Source of the DNA: CAYSPU01 sp964432995
GTDB lineage: Bacteria > Verrucomicrobiota > Verrucomicrobiia > Limisphaerales > JAHDYP01
Assembly: GCA_964432995.1 (NCBI GenBank)
Contig: CAYSPU010000176.1
Coordinates: forward strand, 1 to 12,772
Direction of reading: 5' to 3'
DNA length: 12,772 bases
Positions 5,655 through 12,772 of this stretch are shown here, in pieces. Every line of letters starts with the position of its first letter. Within the stretch, counting starts at the first letter, position 1. The position numbers were made by a program, and so were the translations under genes. Under the pieces are notes generated by a model. It saw only the letters and a program-made list of their open reading frames with translations, made no database searches and was not told the DNA's origin.

Positions 5655-7121
5655 TCACTTGATGGCCGCTTGTTGGCGTTCGACGCGCATTCGCTGGATG
5701 ACATTGCCGCGGGGGATATCGAGGTCTTCGCGGGAATAGTACTTCCATTGGCCCTTCTCCAGGCGGGTCAGGAAGACCTCGCCGGCGTCGTCCAGTGCCG
5801 CGCTGAGAGGGATGTCGCCGGTAACGCCCGGGAATGGATCCGGGCGATGGGCGAGGACGTCGCGGATTTTGGCGCGGTTGAGGCCGGCGGTTTGGATGGC
5901 CCAGAGGAACATGTTGACGCCGTCGTAGGCATGGGCGGCGTAGGTATCGGCTTCGACGCCCCAGCGCTCCTTGAAGGCCTTCTTGAAGGCCTCGAGTTTG
6001 GGATCCTGGCGGTCGGGGTTCCACGGGTAGGTGCACCAGACACCTTCGGCGTTGGCGCCGGCGATCTTCACGAACTCATCGGAAACCGCCCGGTCGCAGA
6101 AGAAGACCGGCTGCTTCATGCCGCGGGCGCGGATGGCGTTGAGCGCGAGCGCCCCGTCTTCACCGTCGCCCCAATACACGATGGCGTCCGGCTTGGAGTC
6201 CTCAACGCGGTCGAGTTGCATGGTGAGATTGGTGTCGCCGACCTTGTGGGCCATTTCGATGACGATGGGACGGCCGATGCGGCGGGCGCCGTCGCGAATT
6301 TCGCGGACGCCGAAGCGGCCGTAGCGGTTGCTGGCGCGCAGAATGGCCACGCGCTGGTAGTCCAACTTGCGGAACAAGTAGTCCACGAGGAGGTAGTTTT
6401 GCTGCCGGTCGTCGCCGATGTTGCGGAAGACCCAGGGGATGTTGGTCTCGATGTAGGTGGGATCGAGGTCGCCGGAGGTCATCATGGGCAACTCGGCCTT
6501 GAGCGCGACGCGGATGGCGATGTGGGTGTTGGCGCCGTCGACCGTGCCGAGGATGGCCCAGACGTGGTCCTTGTAGGCCATGGTGATGATCTCGTTGCCG
6601 GAGGCGCCCCAGAGGCCGTTGTCATTGCGGACCACAAGTTCGAAGGGGATTTTGCGCTCGAGGTAGCCGCCCTGGGCATTGGCCTGCTCGATGGCCAGGC
6701 GGCTGCCCCGGAGCATGGCGATGCCGAGCACTTCCTCATGGCTCTTGCCGCCGGTGGCGACCGAGACTGTGGGCATGATGGGGCCGAGGAAGCCGATCTT
6801 GACGGAATCGACATGTTCCGGCTCGGGGAGGGCGCGGCCCGGGCCGGTGTATTCCATCTGGACCAGGAAGTGTTCCTTGAAGGGCTTGACCGCGCCGAAG
6901 GGCTCGACGTCCGCGGAGGAATACGCGTAGTTCTGATTGGTCATCAGCGGCAGCGGCGGCACGTGGTAAGGGCCGACATCGATCAATTCGAGGACTTCTT
7001 CGGTACTCGGTCTGGCTGGCGGCGGCGCGGCGGCAGCGGAGGCCAACGCCGCTCCCAGGATCAACGCCGGCAGCAGTTTGGCGAGGGTTCGCACCGAACC
7101 GGACGACGGAGTCGTTTTCAT
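5655..7121 (-). CDS. Periplasmic ligand-binding protein, branched-chain amino acid/amide type (Peripla_BP_6)
   Basis: The 488-residue product has a signal peptide (basic start, core LLPALILGAALASAAAA about 16-32) and then an unusual extension of about 75 residues, Pro- and Tyr-rich, before the fold begins at VKIGFLGPI (107-115). Typical family segments follow: GSRLAIEQANAQGG (139-152), FELVVRNDNG (160-169), VWAILGTVDGANTHIAIRVA (187-206), LPMMTSGDLDPT (211-222), VFRNIGDDRQQ (231-241), YQRVAILRASNRYGRFG (255-271), PDAIVYWGDGED (311-322) and YAAHAYDGVNMFLWAI (394-409). This is the two-lobed type I binding protein used by Liv/amide/urea ABC transporters and also by sensors. No transporter subunits are in the window, so it may work as a soluble sensor or partner of the neighbouring envelope proteins. 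I chose the ATG at 7121 over 7181 because the signal peptide then has a normal length. The gap to the preceding propeller gene is 56 bp. Confidence 0.9.
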   Translation of the reverse strand: MKTTPSSGSVRTLAKLLPALILGAALASAAAAPPPARPSTEEVLELIDVGPYHVPPLPLMTNQNYAYSSADVEPFGAVKPFKEHFLVQMEYTGPGRALPEPEHVDSVKIGFLGPIMPTVSVATGGKSHEEVLGIAMLRGSRLAIEQANAQGGYLERKIPFELVVRNDNGLWGASGNEIITMAYKDHVWAILGTVDGANTHIAIRVALKAELPMMTSGDLDPTYIETNIPWVFRNIGDDRQQNYLLVDYLFRKLDYQRVAILRASNRYGRFGVREIRDGARRIGRPIVIEMAHKVGDTNLTMQLDRVEDSKPDAIVYWGDGEDGALALNAIRARGMKQPVFFCDRAVSDEFVKIAGANAEGVWCTYPWNPDRQDPKLEAFKKAFKERWGVEADTYAAHAYDGVNMFLWAIQTAGLNRAKIRDVLAHRPDPFPGVTGDIPLSAALDDAGEVFLTRLEKGQWKYYSREDLDIPRGNVIQRMRVERQQAAIK

Positions 7122-7177
7122 GGCTGGTATCTCAATTACAGGGGAACTTGGTAACACACTTGACCTCAGCAGATCCA

Positions 7178-8455
7178 TCACGGATTGGCGGCCGTTGCAG
7201 CTTCCTTGGAAACCGGCGGTTTCAAGCGGGGATAGTAGCCCTCACCGTGGCCCCAGCCCAGGCCTTTGGAGGTGCCGACCCAGACATCCTTTCCGTCGAA
7301 GTCGGCCCAGAGGGCGTAATGGTGCGGGATGCCGAGCGGCGAACGCACGGTCTGGAGCAGCTTGCCGGCGCGGCGGATTTCGGCGACGCCCTCATGGGTG
7401 TCCGGGTCCATTTTGTAGACCACCCAGGTGTCCGTCTCGAAGTCCATGATGGCACCGATGCCTTTGTCCGTGCAGTACCAGCACTCGTGGGCGCTGCGAC
7501 CGCGGGCGGCGTTGTTGAAATCGCTGGGAGTGCCGCCTTCATGGGTGAAGAAGCCGCGCCAGTGCCGTCCGTCGTAGCGGCAGGCACCGAAATACGTGGA
7601 GGCCCACAGGGTCTTGTCCACATAGCTAACCCCCGTCGTGATCACGTGCGGAATCCCGTCGTCGCGGTAGAGGTCCAGCTCCATCTCCCCATCGGGGTCG
7701 ATGTAGTGTTTCCAGTGTTCGGTCGCCAGGTCGAACTCCAGGACGCCACTGCCCCAGATGGCCAGGAAGACCTTGCCGTCGCGGGCGCTGACGCCGTAGT
7801 TCCAGATTTCCTCCATCGGGGCGTTCTGTTCGGTGTAGATGTCCCACTTGTCTTTCACCGTGTGATACCGGCTGGCGCCGGCGGTGGTGGCGCACCAGAC
7901 TTCGTCGCCGATGACGGCCACGCCGTAGACGACATCGTTGACCAACCCGCTGTTGAGTTGGTGGAAGTGGTCAAAGCGGCCGCCGCTGAAACGGGCGAGG
8001 CCGCCGCCAAACAATCCCAGCCAGACCTCGCCGGTCCGGGGGTCGACGTCGATGCCGGCGACCACCTTCCAGGGCAAACCCTCCTTTTCGTTCCAGGATT
8101 GGAATTTGCCGGTTCTCTTGTCGTAACGGGCGAGGCCGTTTTCGGTGCCAATCCACACGCGCGGGCCGTCCGCCTTGATGGCGAAGATGTGGTCGTTGGG
8201 CAAACCGCTCTTGGTGGTGAAATGCTCCCACTTGGTATAGACATACGGGAGGCCAAGCTCGGCAGTGTTCGCCGCAGGGGTCGGTTCCTGGGCAGCGGCC
8301 CCGGCCGTGGCCGACGACAGCACCGTGGCACAGAGCAGGCTGGCGCATCTCGACACGGCCCGAAGGATCAACCGACGGGTGGGGGCAGGGGAAAGAGGGG
8401 CGCAGAAGAGGTTCTGGAGGCCGCGCGACCGTTTCATGCTCAGGGTGGCAGTCAT
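7178..8455 (-). CDS. Exported beta-propeller protein of the two-component-regulator propeller (Reg_prop) type
   Basis: The 425-residue product has a long N-terminus with T-R27-R28-L-I-L-R and a hydrophobic stretch to about residue 55, so it is exported, possibly by Tat. The rest is a propeller. Recurrent blade motifs are VWIGTENGLARYD (100-112), VWLGLFGGGLARFS (144-157), VWCATTAGASRYH (186-198), VFLAIWGSGVLEFD (229-242), LWASTYFGACRYD (283-295), WYCTDKGIGAIMDF (326-339) and VWVGTSKGLGWG (391-402). That makes about seven blades, one full ring. Such repeats normally form the sensor of hybrid histidine kinases. Here there is no membrane helix, kinase or output domain, so it is a free periplasmic or surface propeller. 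C325-W-Y-C328 is a CxxC without a following His. It is not a heme site but could be redox active. The gene starts 15 bp after the Fe-S protein gene. The start could also be the ATG at 8437. Confidence 0.85.
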   Translation of the reverse strand: MTATLSMKRSRGLQNLFCAPLSPAPTRRLILRAVSRCASLLCATVLSSATAGAAAQEPTPAANTAELGLPYVYTKWEHFTTKSGLPNDHIFAIKADGPRVWIGTENGLARYDKRTGKFQSWNEKEGLPWKVVAGIDVDPRTGEVWLGLFGGGLARFSGGRFDHFHQLNSGLVNDVVYGVAVIGDEVWCATTAGASRYHTVKDKWDIYTEQNAPMEEIWNYGVSARDGKVFLAIWGSGVLEFDLATEHWKHYIDPDGEMELDLYRDDGIPHVITTGVSYVDKTLWASTYFGACRYDGRHWRGFFTHEGGTPSDFNNAARGRSAHECWYCTDKGIGAIMDFETDTWVVYKMDPDTHEGVAEIRRAGKLLQTVRSPLGIPHHYALWADFDGKDVWVGTSKGLGWGHGEGYYPRLKPPVSKEAATAANP

Positions 8456-8470
8456 GGGTTCAATGGGGGA

Positions 8471-8755
8471 TCAGGCACTGGCTTTCTCGGGCGCGTAGAA
8501 GAGGCGGCAGAAGCAGTGGCCGTCTTGCGCCACTTCGTCGAGCCACTCCGAGCAGGGGCAGGTCTTGTCGAGACCTTTCTGCGGCGGTTTGTGCTCCTGT
8601 TTGCACGGGCAAATGTATTCGCCCACGGCGGCGAAGTTCTCCGTCATGAGGCCGACCACTTTCTGGACCCGGGCGGCATCGGGGTTGAGCACCAACTGAT
8701 GTTCCCGGGCGATGGCTTCGAGGCGGGCGAGGTTGGTTTCGTAGGCGGGATTCAT
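8471..8755 (-). CDS. Ferredoxin-thioredoxin reductase catalytic-subunit-like [4Fe-4S] protein
   Basis: The 94-residue protein has C49-P-C51, C66-P-C68 and C81-F-C83. This matches the CPC...CPC...CHC layout of the FTR catalytic (beta) chain, in which four cysteines hold a [4Fe-4S] cluster and the inner pair forms the disulfide that reduces thioredoxin. By analogy C49, C66, C68 and C81 would bind the cluster and C51/C83 the disulfide. Two departures are visible. Spacing is X14 and X12 instead of the classical X16 and X8, and the last motif has Phe where His is usual. The N-terminal half is helical (ARLEAIAREH, VQKVVGLMTENFAAVG). There is no signal peptide, so it is cytoplasmic, unlike its neighbours. 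No variable (alpha) subunit, ferredoxin or thioredoxin gene is adjacent. The ATG at 8755 is the natural start: the longer frame reading in from the cytochrome gene is a shadow. It sits 41 bp after the cytochrome fusion. Confidence 0.85.
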   Translation of the reverse strand: MNPAYETNLARLEAIAREHQLVLNPDAARVQKVVGLMTENFAAVGEYICPCKQEHKPPQKGLDKTCPCSEWLDEVAQDGHCFCRLFYAPEKASA

Positions 8756-8796
8756 AGGTGGGCAGCCGTCCGCGGGTGCGGGTTCAGGTTCTCGGA

Positions 8797-11667
8797 CTAG
8801 AGGGTCTTCAGGTATTCGACCAGATCGTTTAGCTGGTCTTTGGTCATGTCGTTGGTGACGCCGTGTTCGTCGTAGGGGTTGTAGACGGTCCAGATCTGCT
8901 CGAGCGTCGGAGCGATGCCGTTGTGCAGGTAGGGGGCGGAGTCGTAGATGTTGTGCAGGTGGGGCGCGTCGAACTTGCTGTCGCGGTCGTAGGCGAACTT
9001 GGTGCCCACATCGTGGACCTTGCCGTCGGTGTAGAGCGGGGGGGGATGGCAGGTGGAGCAGCGATTGCCGACGGGGATGGGTTCGCCGCTGTTGGTCATG
9101 GTGCGTTCGTAGATGGCCTTGCCGCGGCGCTGGGCTTCGGTGAGGTCCTGCCCCAGTTTGCGGTAGCGGTTGGGGGGGCGCGGGATGCTGCAGAGGTAGT
9201 AATGCAGGTCGGTGAGTTGGTCGGGCGTGAAGGGTTGGATGCGGGTGATGAAGACGGCCAGCCGCGGACCGCATTGGCGTTTGAGGCTGGGGTTGATGCC
9301 AATCCACTTGTAGGGGGCCATGTCGTTCACGCCGCGCAAGGTGCGGTTGTCGATCGGCCCCATGCCAATGCCGTCGTCCTCGATGTCATACACGATGTTG
9401 TCGATGTGACCATCCGGATGGCAACTGCTGCAGGAAAACTGGCGGCGGAAGGTGATGTCCGCATTGTGGAAGAGGCGTTCGCCGCGGCGCCGTTTGCTGA
9501 TTTCGGAGGAGCCGCCGAGGTCGATGCGGCCGGCGGCCTCGAGTTTCTTGAGATCCAAGACGGTGACGGAGTCGTCCAGCATGCTGGCCACGTAGGCGGT
9601 CGAGCCATCCGCCGCACAGGTGATTCCCCGGGGGCAGGTTTGGGTGGGGATGTGGGCGATGACGAACTCGGTGGATTTGCCGAGGTGATTGGGGATGACG
9701 CGTTGGCGTTCGTGCGGGGTGGCGTTCTTGAGGAGGGCCGCGAGTTTCTCGAGGTCGACGACGGCGACGCGGTCGGTGCTGCTGCTGGTCACCAGGGCGC
9801 GGCGGCCGTCGGGGGTGATACAGACATCGTAGGGATCAGGGAAGTAGAGGTGGTTCTGATCCAGCAGCACCTGGTCGATGGTGCCATCGCGCCAGAGAAT
9901 CCCGAGACCGTTCGAGATGGTCCAGCCGTGGTTGATGCGGGTCATGGGAACCAGGTTCTTGGTGCGCAGGAGGGTGATCAGGGCGTAGTCGCCGCTGGGG
10001 TGCCAAGCCACGCCTTGGAGGAGGTTCGCCGCCGGCAGGAGGAGCCGGTCCTCAACCATGGCGCGGTCGGTGTCGATGACGGTGACCTCGCTCAGGGAGG
10101 GGGTGCGGTCGGGGACGATTCGGGACAGGGCGTGAGTGACGTAGATGAACTTGCCGTCGGGTGATTGGGCCAGGGACCACGGGGAACGCGAGGCGCTCAG
10201 CCGTTTGACCTCTTTCAGGGTGGCCACGTCGATCACGGAGATGCTGTCGATGGAGGTGTTCAGGACGTAGAGATGTTTGCCTTGTTGGTCGACGAGGACG
10301 CCGTGGGGTTCGTCGCCGACCTCAATGGTCGCCGCGACTTGGTGTGTGGCCACGTCCACGACGGAGACGCTGTCATCCAGCCGATTGGACACGAATGCCT
10401 TCTGGCCATCGGGAGTGAAGCAGACGTCGTTGGGTTGGCCGCCGACGGGGATTTCGAGGAGTGTGGAATGGGTGGCGGTGTTGACGACGACGACGGAGGC
10501 GGAGGCTTCGCAGGCGATCCAGAGTTCCTTGCCGTCGGGTGTGAGCGCGAGGTTCAACGGGTTCTTGTAGGGGGGTTCTGTAGGGCCGGCGGTCTGTGGG
10601 GGTTTGGTGGGGTGGGCGATCTTCTGGACGGCCATCTCGTAGTCGAACTTCTTGCCGTGGGCCTCTTCGTGGCAGGGGAGGCAGGTGCTGGCGTTCACCT
10701 CCAGGAGTCCGTTGGCGCGAGCGGCGGCCTTGTCGCGCATGATGGCCTCCGGGGAGTAGCCGCTGCCCGGTCCATGGCACGCCTCGCATTGGACGCCGTC
10801 GATGATTTCGAAGCCTTTCATGAAGGAAGCGGAGGCATAGGCGCTACCGGTGCTATGGCATTTCAGGCAGCGGGCGTCGGCTTGCGGATTGCCCGTAACG
10901 CCGGCCTCGCGGGCGAGTTCGGTGGCGCGCAAGGTGGCGAGGGCCGCATAGGCCTGGGCGTGTTTGGACATGCGCCACTTGCTGAACTGGAAGTTGAACA
11001 TGGGACCGGAGTGACAGGAGGCGCAAGCCATGACACCGGTGAAACGGTGGGGGCTGGAGAGTTGGGCTGACTCGCGAGTTTCGCCGGTGGGATTCTCCTT
11101 GAGGGTGGGATGGGCGATCGCCTGCCACGCCATTTCGAGATCGAAGGGTTTCCTGGTGAGAACCGCGTCATGGGACCCCTTGGCGCGGTGGCAGATCATG
11201 CAATCGTCCTTGGTGGGCATCTTCAGGCCGTTCATCATCGCCTGCATCCGATCCTTCATGATGGGTTCCGGAGAGTATTCGCTGCCGGCGCCGTGGCAGG
11301 CCTCGCATTGCAGTCCGTCTTCGAGGTGGAATCCTTCCGCCTTTTCCCAGTCCTCGGCTTCGGCGGCGGTGGCATGACAACCAAGGCACATCTTGGCCTT
11401 GTGCGGTTCCTCGGTGATGCCGCTCAAGCGGACGATTTCTTTGGACTCGGGCAGGGCGAGGGAGGCATAGGCCTTGGCGTGGGCGCTGAGGCGCCACTTG
11501 CTGAACTGGTGGCCCATCTCTGGTCCGCTGTGGCAGGTGCCGCAGGCCTGCGCGCCGGTGAACATCGGCTCTTTGCCGCCGCCCATGGATGCGGCGGCCA
11601 GCGGGACCAGAGACAGGAAGCCCAGCCCGACGGCCAGGGCCGTGCATCGTTTCCAGTGGGTTGTCAT
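8797..11667 (-). CDS. Ten-heme fusion protein: two c554-like tetraheme modules, YVTN beta-propeller and diheme peroxidase-like domain
   Basis: The 956-residue product is exported (signal peptide about 1-27). Module 1 has CXXCH at 42, 94, 121 and 156; module 2 at 215, 267, 294 and 329. The modules are a clear internal duplication: FTG(A/V)xAC at the start, QFSKWR(L/M)SxHAxAYAxLA with likely distal His63 and His236, (D)G(L/V)QCEACHG(A/P)GSxYSPE, and AIAHPT/KIAHPT at the end. They resemble cytochrome c554-family tetrahemes. Residues about 370-720 are a YVTN-type propeller (ALTPDGKELWIA, CFTPDGQKAFVSN, DDSVSVVDVATH, GKHLYVLNTSIDSISVIDVAT, ITPDGRRALVTSSS, DDSVTVLDL). The C-terminal 230 residues resemble MauG/cytochrome c peroxidase domains: RGERLFHN, CSSCH 746-750, NDMAPYKWIG, CSTCH 870-874, SAPYLHNGIAPTLEQI and a final LNDLVEYLKTL. 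Canonical members have APYLHDG where this has APYLHNG. It is probably periplasmic or surface-located and moves electrons between a donor and a peroxide or other oxidant. The gene begins 22 bp after the CRTAC1-like gene. Confidence 0.92.
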   Translation of the reverse strand: MTTHWKRCTALAVGLGFLSLVPLAAASMGGGKEPMFTGAQACGTCHSGPEMGHQFSKWRLSAHAKAYASLALPESKEIVRLSGITEEPHKAKMCLGCHATAAEAEDWEKAEGFHLEDGLQCEACHGAGSEYSPEPIMKDRMQAMMNGLKMPTKDDCMICHRAKGSHDAVLTRKPFDLEMAWQAIAHPTLKENPTGETRESAQLSSPHRFTGVMACASCHSGPMFNFQFSKWRMSKHAQAYAALATLRATELAREAGVTGNPQADARCLKCHSTGSAYASASFMKGFEIIDGVQCEACHGPGSGYSPEAIMRDKAAARANGLLEVNASTCLPCHEEAHGKKFDYEMAVQKIAHPTKPPQTAGPTEPPYKNPLNLALTPDGKELWIACEASASVVVVNTATHSTLLEIPVGGQPNDVCFTPDGQKAFVSNRLDDSVSVVDVATHQVAATIEVGDEPHGVLVDQQGKHLYVLNTSIDSISVIDVATLKEVKRLSASRSPWSLAQSPDGKFIYVTHALSRIVPDRTPSLSEVTVIDTDRAMVEDRLLLPAANLLQGVAWHPSGDYALITLLRTKNLVPMTRINHGWTISNGLGILWRDGTIDQVLLDQNHLYFPDPYDVCITPDGRRALVTSSSTDRVAVVDLEKLAALLKNATPHERQRVIPNHLGKSTEFVIAHIPTQTCPRGITCAADGSTAYVASMLDDSVTVLDLKKLEAAGRIDLGGSSEISKRRRGERLFHNADITFRRQFSCSSCHPDGHIDNIVYDIEDDGIGMGPIDNRTLRGVNDMAPYKWIGINPSLKRQCGPRLAVFITRIQPFTPDQLTDLHYYLCSIPRPPNRYRKLGQDLTEAQRRGKAIYERTMTNSGEPIPVGNRCSTCHPPPLYTDGKVHDVGTKFAYDRDSKFDAPHLHNIYDSAPYLHNGIAPTLEQIWTVYNPYDEHGVTNDMTKDQLNDLVEYLKTL

Positions 11668-11689
11668 GCGTTCATGGAATCGCCCGCGC

Positions 11690-12772
11690 TCACTTGGCGT
11701 TCTCCTGCGGGACCTTGAGAATCTGGTTTGCCTTTACCTTCTCGAGCAGTTGTTTCCGGCCGTCCGGCCAGCGAATCTCCACGGAGTCGGCCTGTTCGGC
11801 CTGGCCGAGTCCGAAATGGGGTCGGGGATCACTGGAGGTGAGGTAGCCGTTCACGCCGAGGGCGGGCTGGATCATGGTGAGGTTGTTGGCGTGGACGGTG
11901 ATGGTGGCGCCGAGGGCGACCATGCCGGTGTCGGCGCGCACCGGGACCACCTTCAACCAGTTCCGCCGGTTGCCCCCATCGTTCCGCAACAAACACGGCA
12001 TCCCGTCGATCACGCTCATGAGCAGATCCAGATCGCCGTCGTTGTCAAAGTCCGCGAACGCGGCCCCTCGTCCCACATACTTGTGGTCGAAGAAATCTCC
12101 TGACTTGCGGGCCATATCGAGGAACTTTCCTTTCCCATCCCAGCGGGCGAGGACGGATTCCTCGATGTAGAGGTGGTGGGGATCGCCGTTGGCGATAAAG
12201 AGATCGACGTAGCCGTCGTTGTCGTAGTCGTTCAACAGGCCGCCCCAGCCAGTGTATTGCCCGCAGAGGAGGGCCACGCCGGACTGGGCGGTCACATCGT
12301 TGAAGAAGCCCGGGCGCGCCTGGAGCATCAGGGAGCTGTAGCCCATGTCCGGGACGAGGAGGTCCAGAAGACCGTTGCGGTCCACGTCGGCTACGAAGGG
12401 TCCCATGGAGGAAACGCCCTGGCCGCCCTCGCCGAAGGCGGTCCCGGTTTCGGTGGCCACGTCCTGGAAGTGCCCTTTTCCGTCGTTCAGCCAGAGGTTG
12501 TTGGGCATGGCATCGTTGGTGACGTAGAGGTCGATGTCCCCGTCCCCATCCAGGTCGCAGGCCACGGCGCCCATGCCGCGCCCGGTGGGTTCCCAGAGGC
12601 CGACCTCTTTGGTCACGTCGGTGAACGTGCCGTCGCCGTTGTTGCGGTAGAGGGAGTCGGGTTGGCCCGGGTAGGAGAGCGGTCCGGGGAAGTTATCCGC
12701 CTTGTAATAAGCACCCGTGCGTTGGAAGGCGCCCTTGTCGTATTCGAGGTAGTGCACGACGAACAGATCGAG
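11690..12772 (-). CDS. CRTAC1-like FG-GAP/VCBS propeller protein with ASPIC/UnbV C-terminal domain (N-terminus beyond window)
   Basis: The frame is open to the window edge. The upstream residues LDLFVVHYLEYD look like the interior of this family rather than a start, so the gene is 5'-truncated (360 residues seen). It contains FG-GAP/VCBS repeats with calcium-loop motifs: DLDGDGDIDLYVTND, DVDRNGLLDLLVPD, DYDNDGYVDLFIANG and DFDNDGDLDLLMS, each preceded by an aromatic or Gly-rich strand such as RGMGAVAC, SSMGPFV, GWGGLLN or GRGAAFA. The last about 95 residues (WLKVVPVRADTGMVALGATITV, GYLTSSDPRPHFGLG, VEIRWPDGRKQLL) are an ASPIC/UnbV domain. Such proteins are exported, calcium-dependent propellers, abundant in Planctomycetes, Verrucomicrobia and Acidobacteria. 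They are often encoded near multiheme cytochromes or TPR proteins, and their activity is mostly unknown. It is the first visible gene of the apparent operon, 22 bp ahead of the cytochrome fusion. Confidence 0.93.
   Translation of the reverse strand, partial: LDLFVVHYLEYDKGAFQRTGAYYKADNFPGPLSYPGQPDSLYRNNGDGTFTDVTKEVGLWEPTGRGMGAVACDLDGDGDIDLYVTNDAMPNNLWLNDGKGHFQDVATETGTAFGEGGQGVSSMGPFVADVDRNGLLDLLVPDMGYSSLMLQARPGFFNDVTAQSGVALLCGQYTGWGGLLNDYDNDGYVDLFIANGDPHHLYIEESVLARWDGKGKFLDMARKSGDFFDHKYVGRGAAFADFDNDGDLDLLMSVIDGMPCLLRNDGGNRRNWLKVVPVRADTGMVALGATITVHANNLTMIQPALGVNGYLTSSDPRPHFGLGQAEQADSVEIRWPDGRKQLLEKVKANQILKVPQENAK

Noticed and set aside
8471..9307. Extended 278-codon frame running from inside the cytochrome gene into the FTR-like gene
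   Set aside because: Its first 184 codons are a His/Pro/Arg-rich shadow of the cytochrome gene. The family similarity begins at the ATG at 8755.
5670..10164. Several 430-550-codon frames on the plus strand (5670-7154, 7148-8800, 8863-10164)
   Set aside because: All are antisense shadows of the binding-protein, propeller and cytochrome genes. Their Val/Gly/Asp-rich translations are typical of reversed GC-rich codons.

Overview
The window is GC-rich, and every gene I can support lies on the minus strand, so transcription runs from high to low coordinates. The likely source is a member of the PVC group, most probably Verrucomicrobiota (Limisphaerales-like). This rests on gene style: a pseudopilin with a long leader and an H-X9-DG tail, a CRTAC1-type FG-GAP/ASPIC-UnbV protein, a planctomycete/verrucomicrobial-style cytochrome-propeller-peroxidase fusion, an exported protein with a choice-of-anchor-J-like segment, and heptameric DNA repeats read through inside a gene. 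No 16S, tRNA or taxonomic marker is present, so the assignment is an inference.

Region A (about 12772 to 4080) looks like one transcription unit of six genes with gaps of 15-56 bp. In order of transcription they are: a 5'-truncated CRTAC1-like FG-GAP/ASPIC-UnbV protein; a 956-residue fusion of two tetraheme c554-like modules, a YVTN beta-propeller and a diheme peroxidase-like domain (ten CXXCH in total); a 94-residue ferredoxin-thioredoxin-reductase catalytic-subunit-like Fe-S protein; an exported two-component-regulator-type propeller; and two paralogous periplasmic ligand-binding proteins of the branched-chain-amino-acid/amide type. No ABC permease or ATPase gene is in the window. The set suggests an envelope system joining ligand binding, propeller scaffolds and multiheme electron transfer. 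Its substrate cannot be read from the sequence.

Region B (about 3871 to 1639) holds a Tat-type lipoprotein of the C_GCAxxG_C_C family, a possible 36-residue secreted peptide, a pseudopilin and a small Smr-domain protein. Region C (1564 to 1) is a large exported surface protein with two tandem DWIG(I/L)Y modules and a choice-of-anchor-J-like region. It runs off the window.

The most unusual signal is a family of degenerate 7-bp tandem repeats confined to 4514-5654, in and just upstream of the last gene of region A. Five arrays share the 7-bp period but not the sequence. Three sit in frame where the paralogous neighbour has short helix-to-strand loops. One encodes the hydrophobic core of the signal peptide. 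One carries the start codon. The last two are inverted relative to each other and bracket the start codon.
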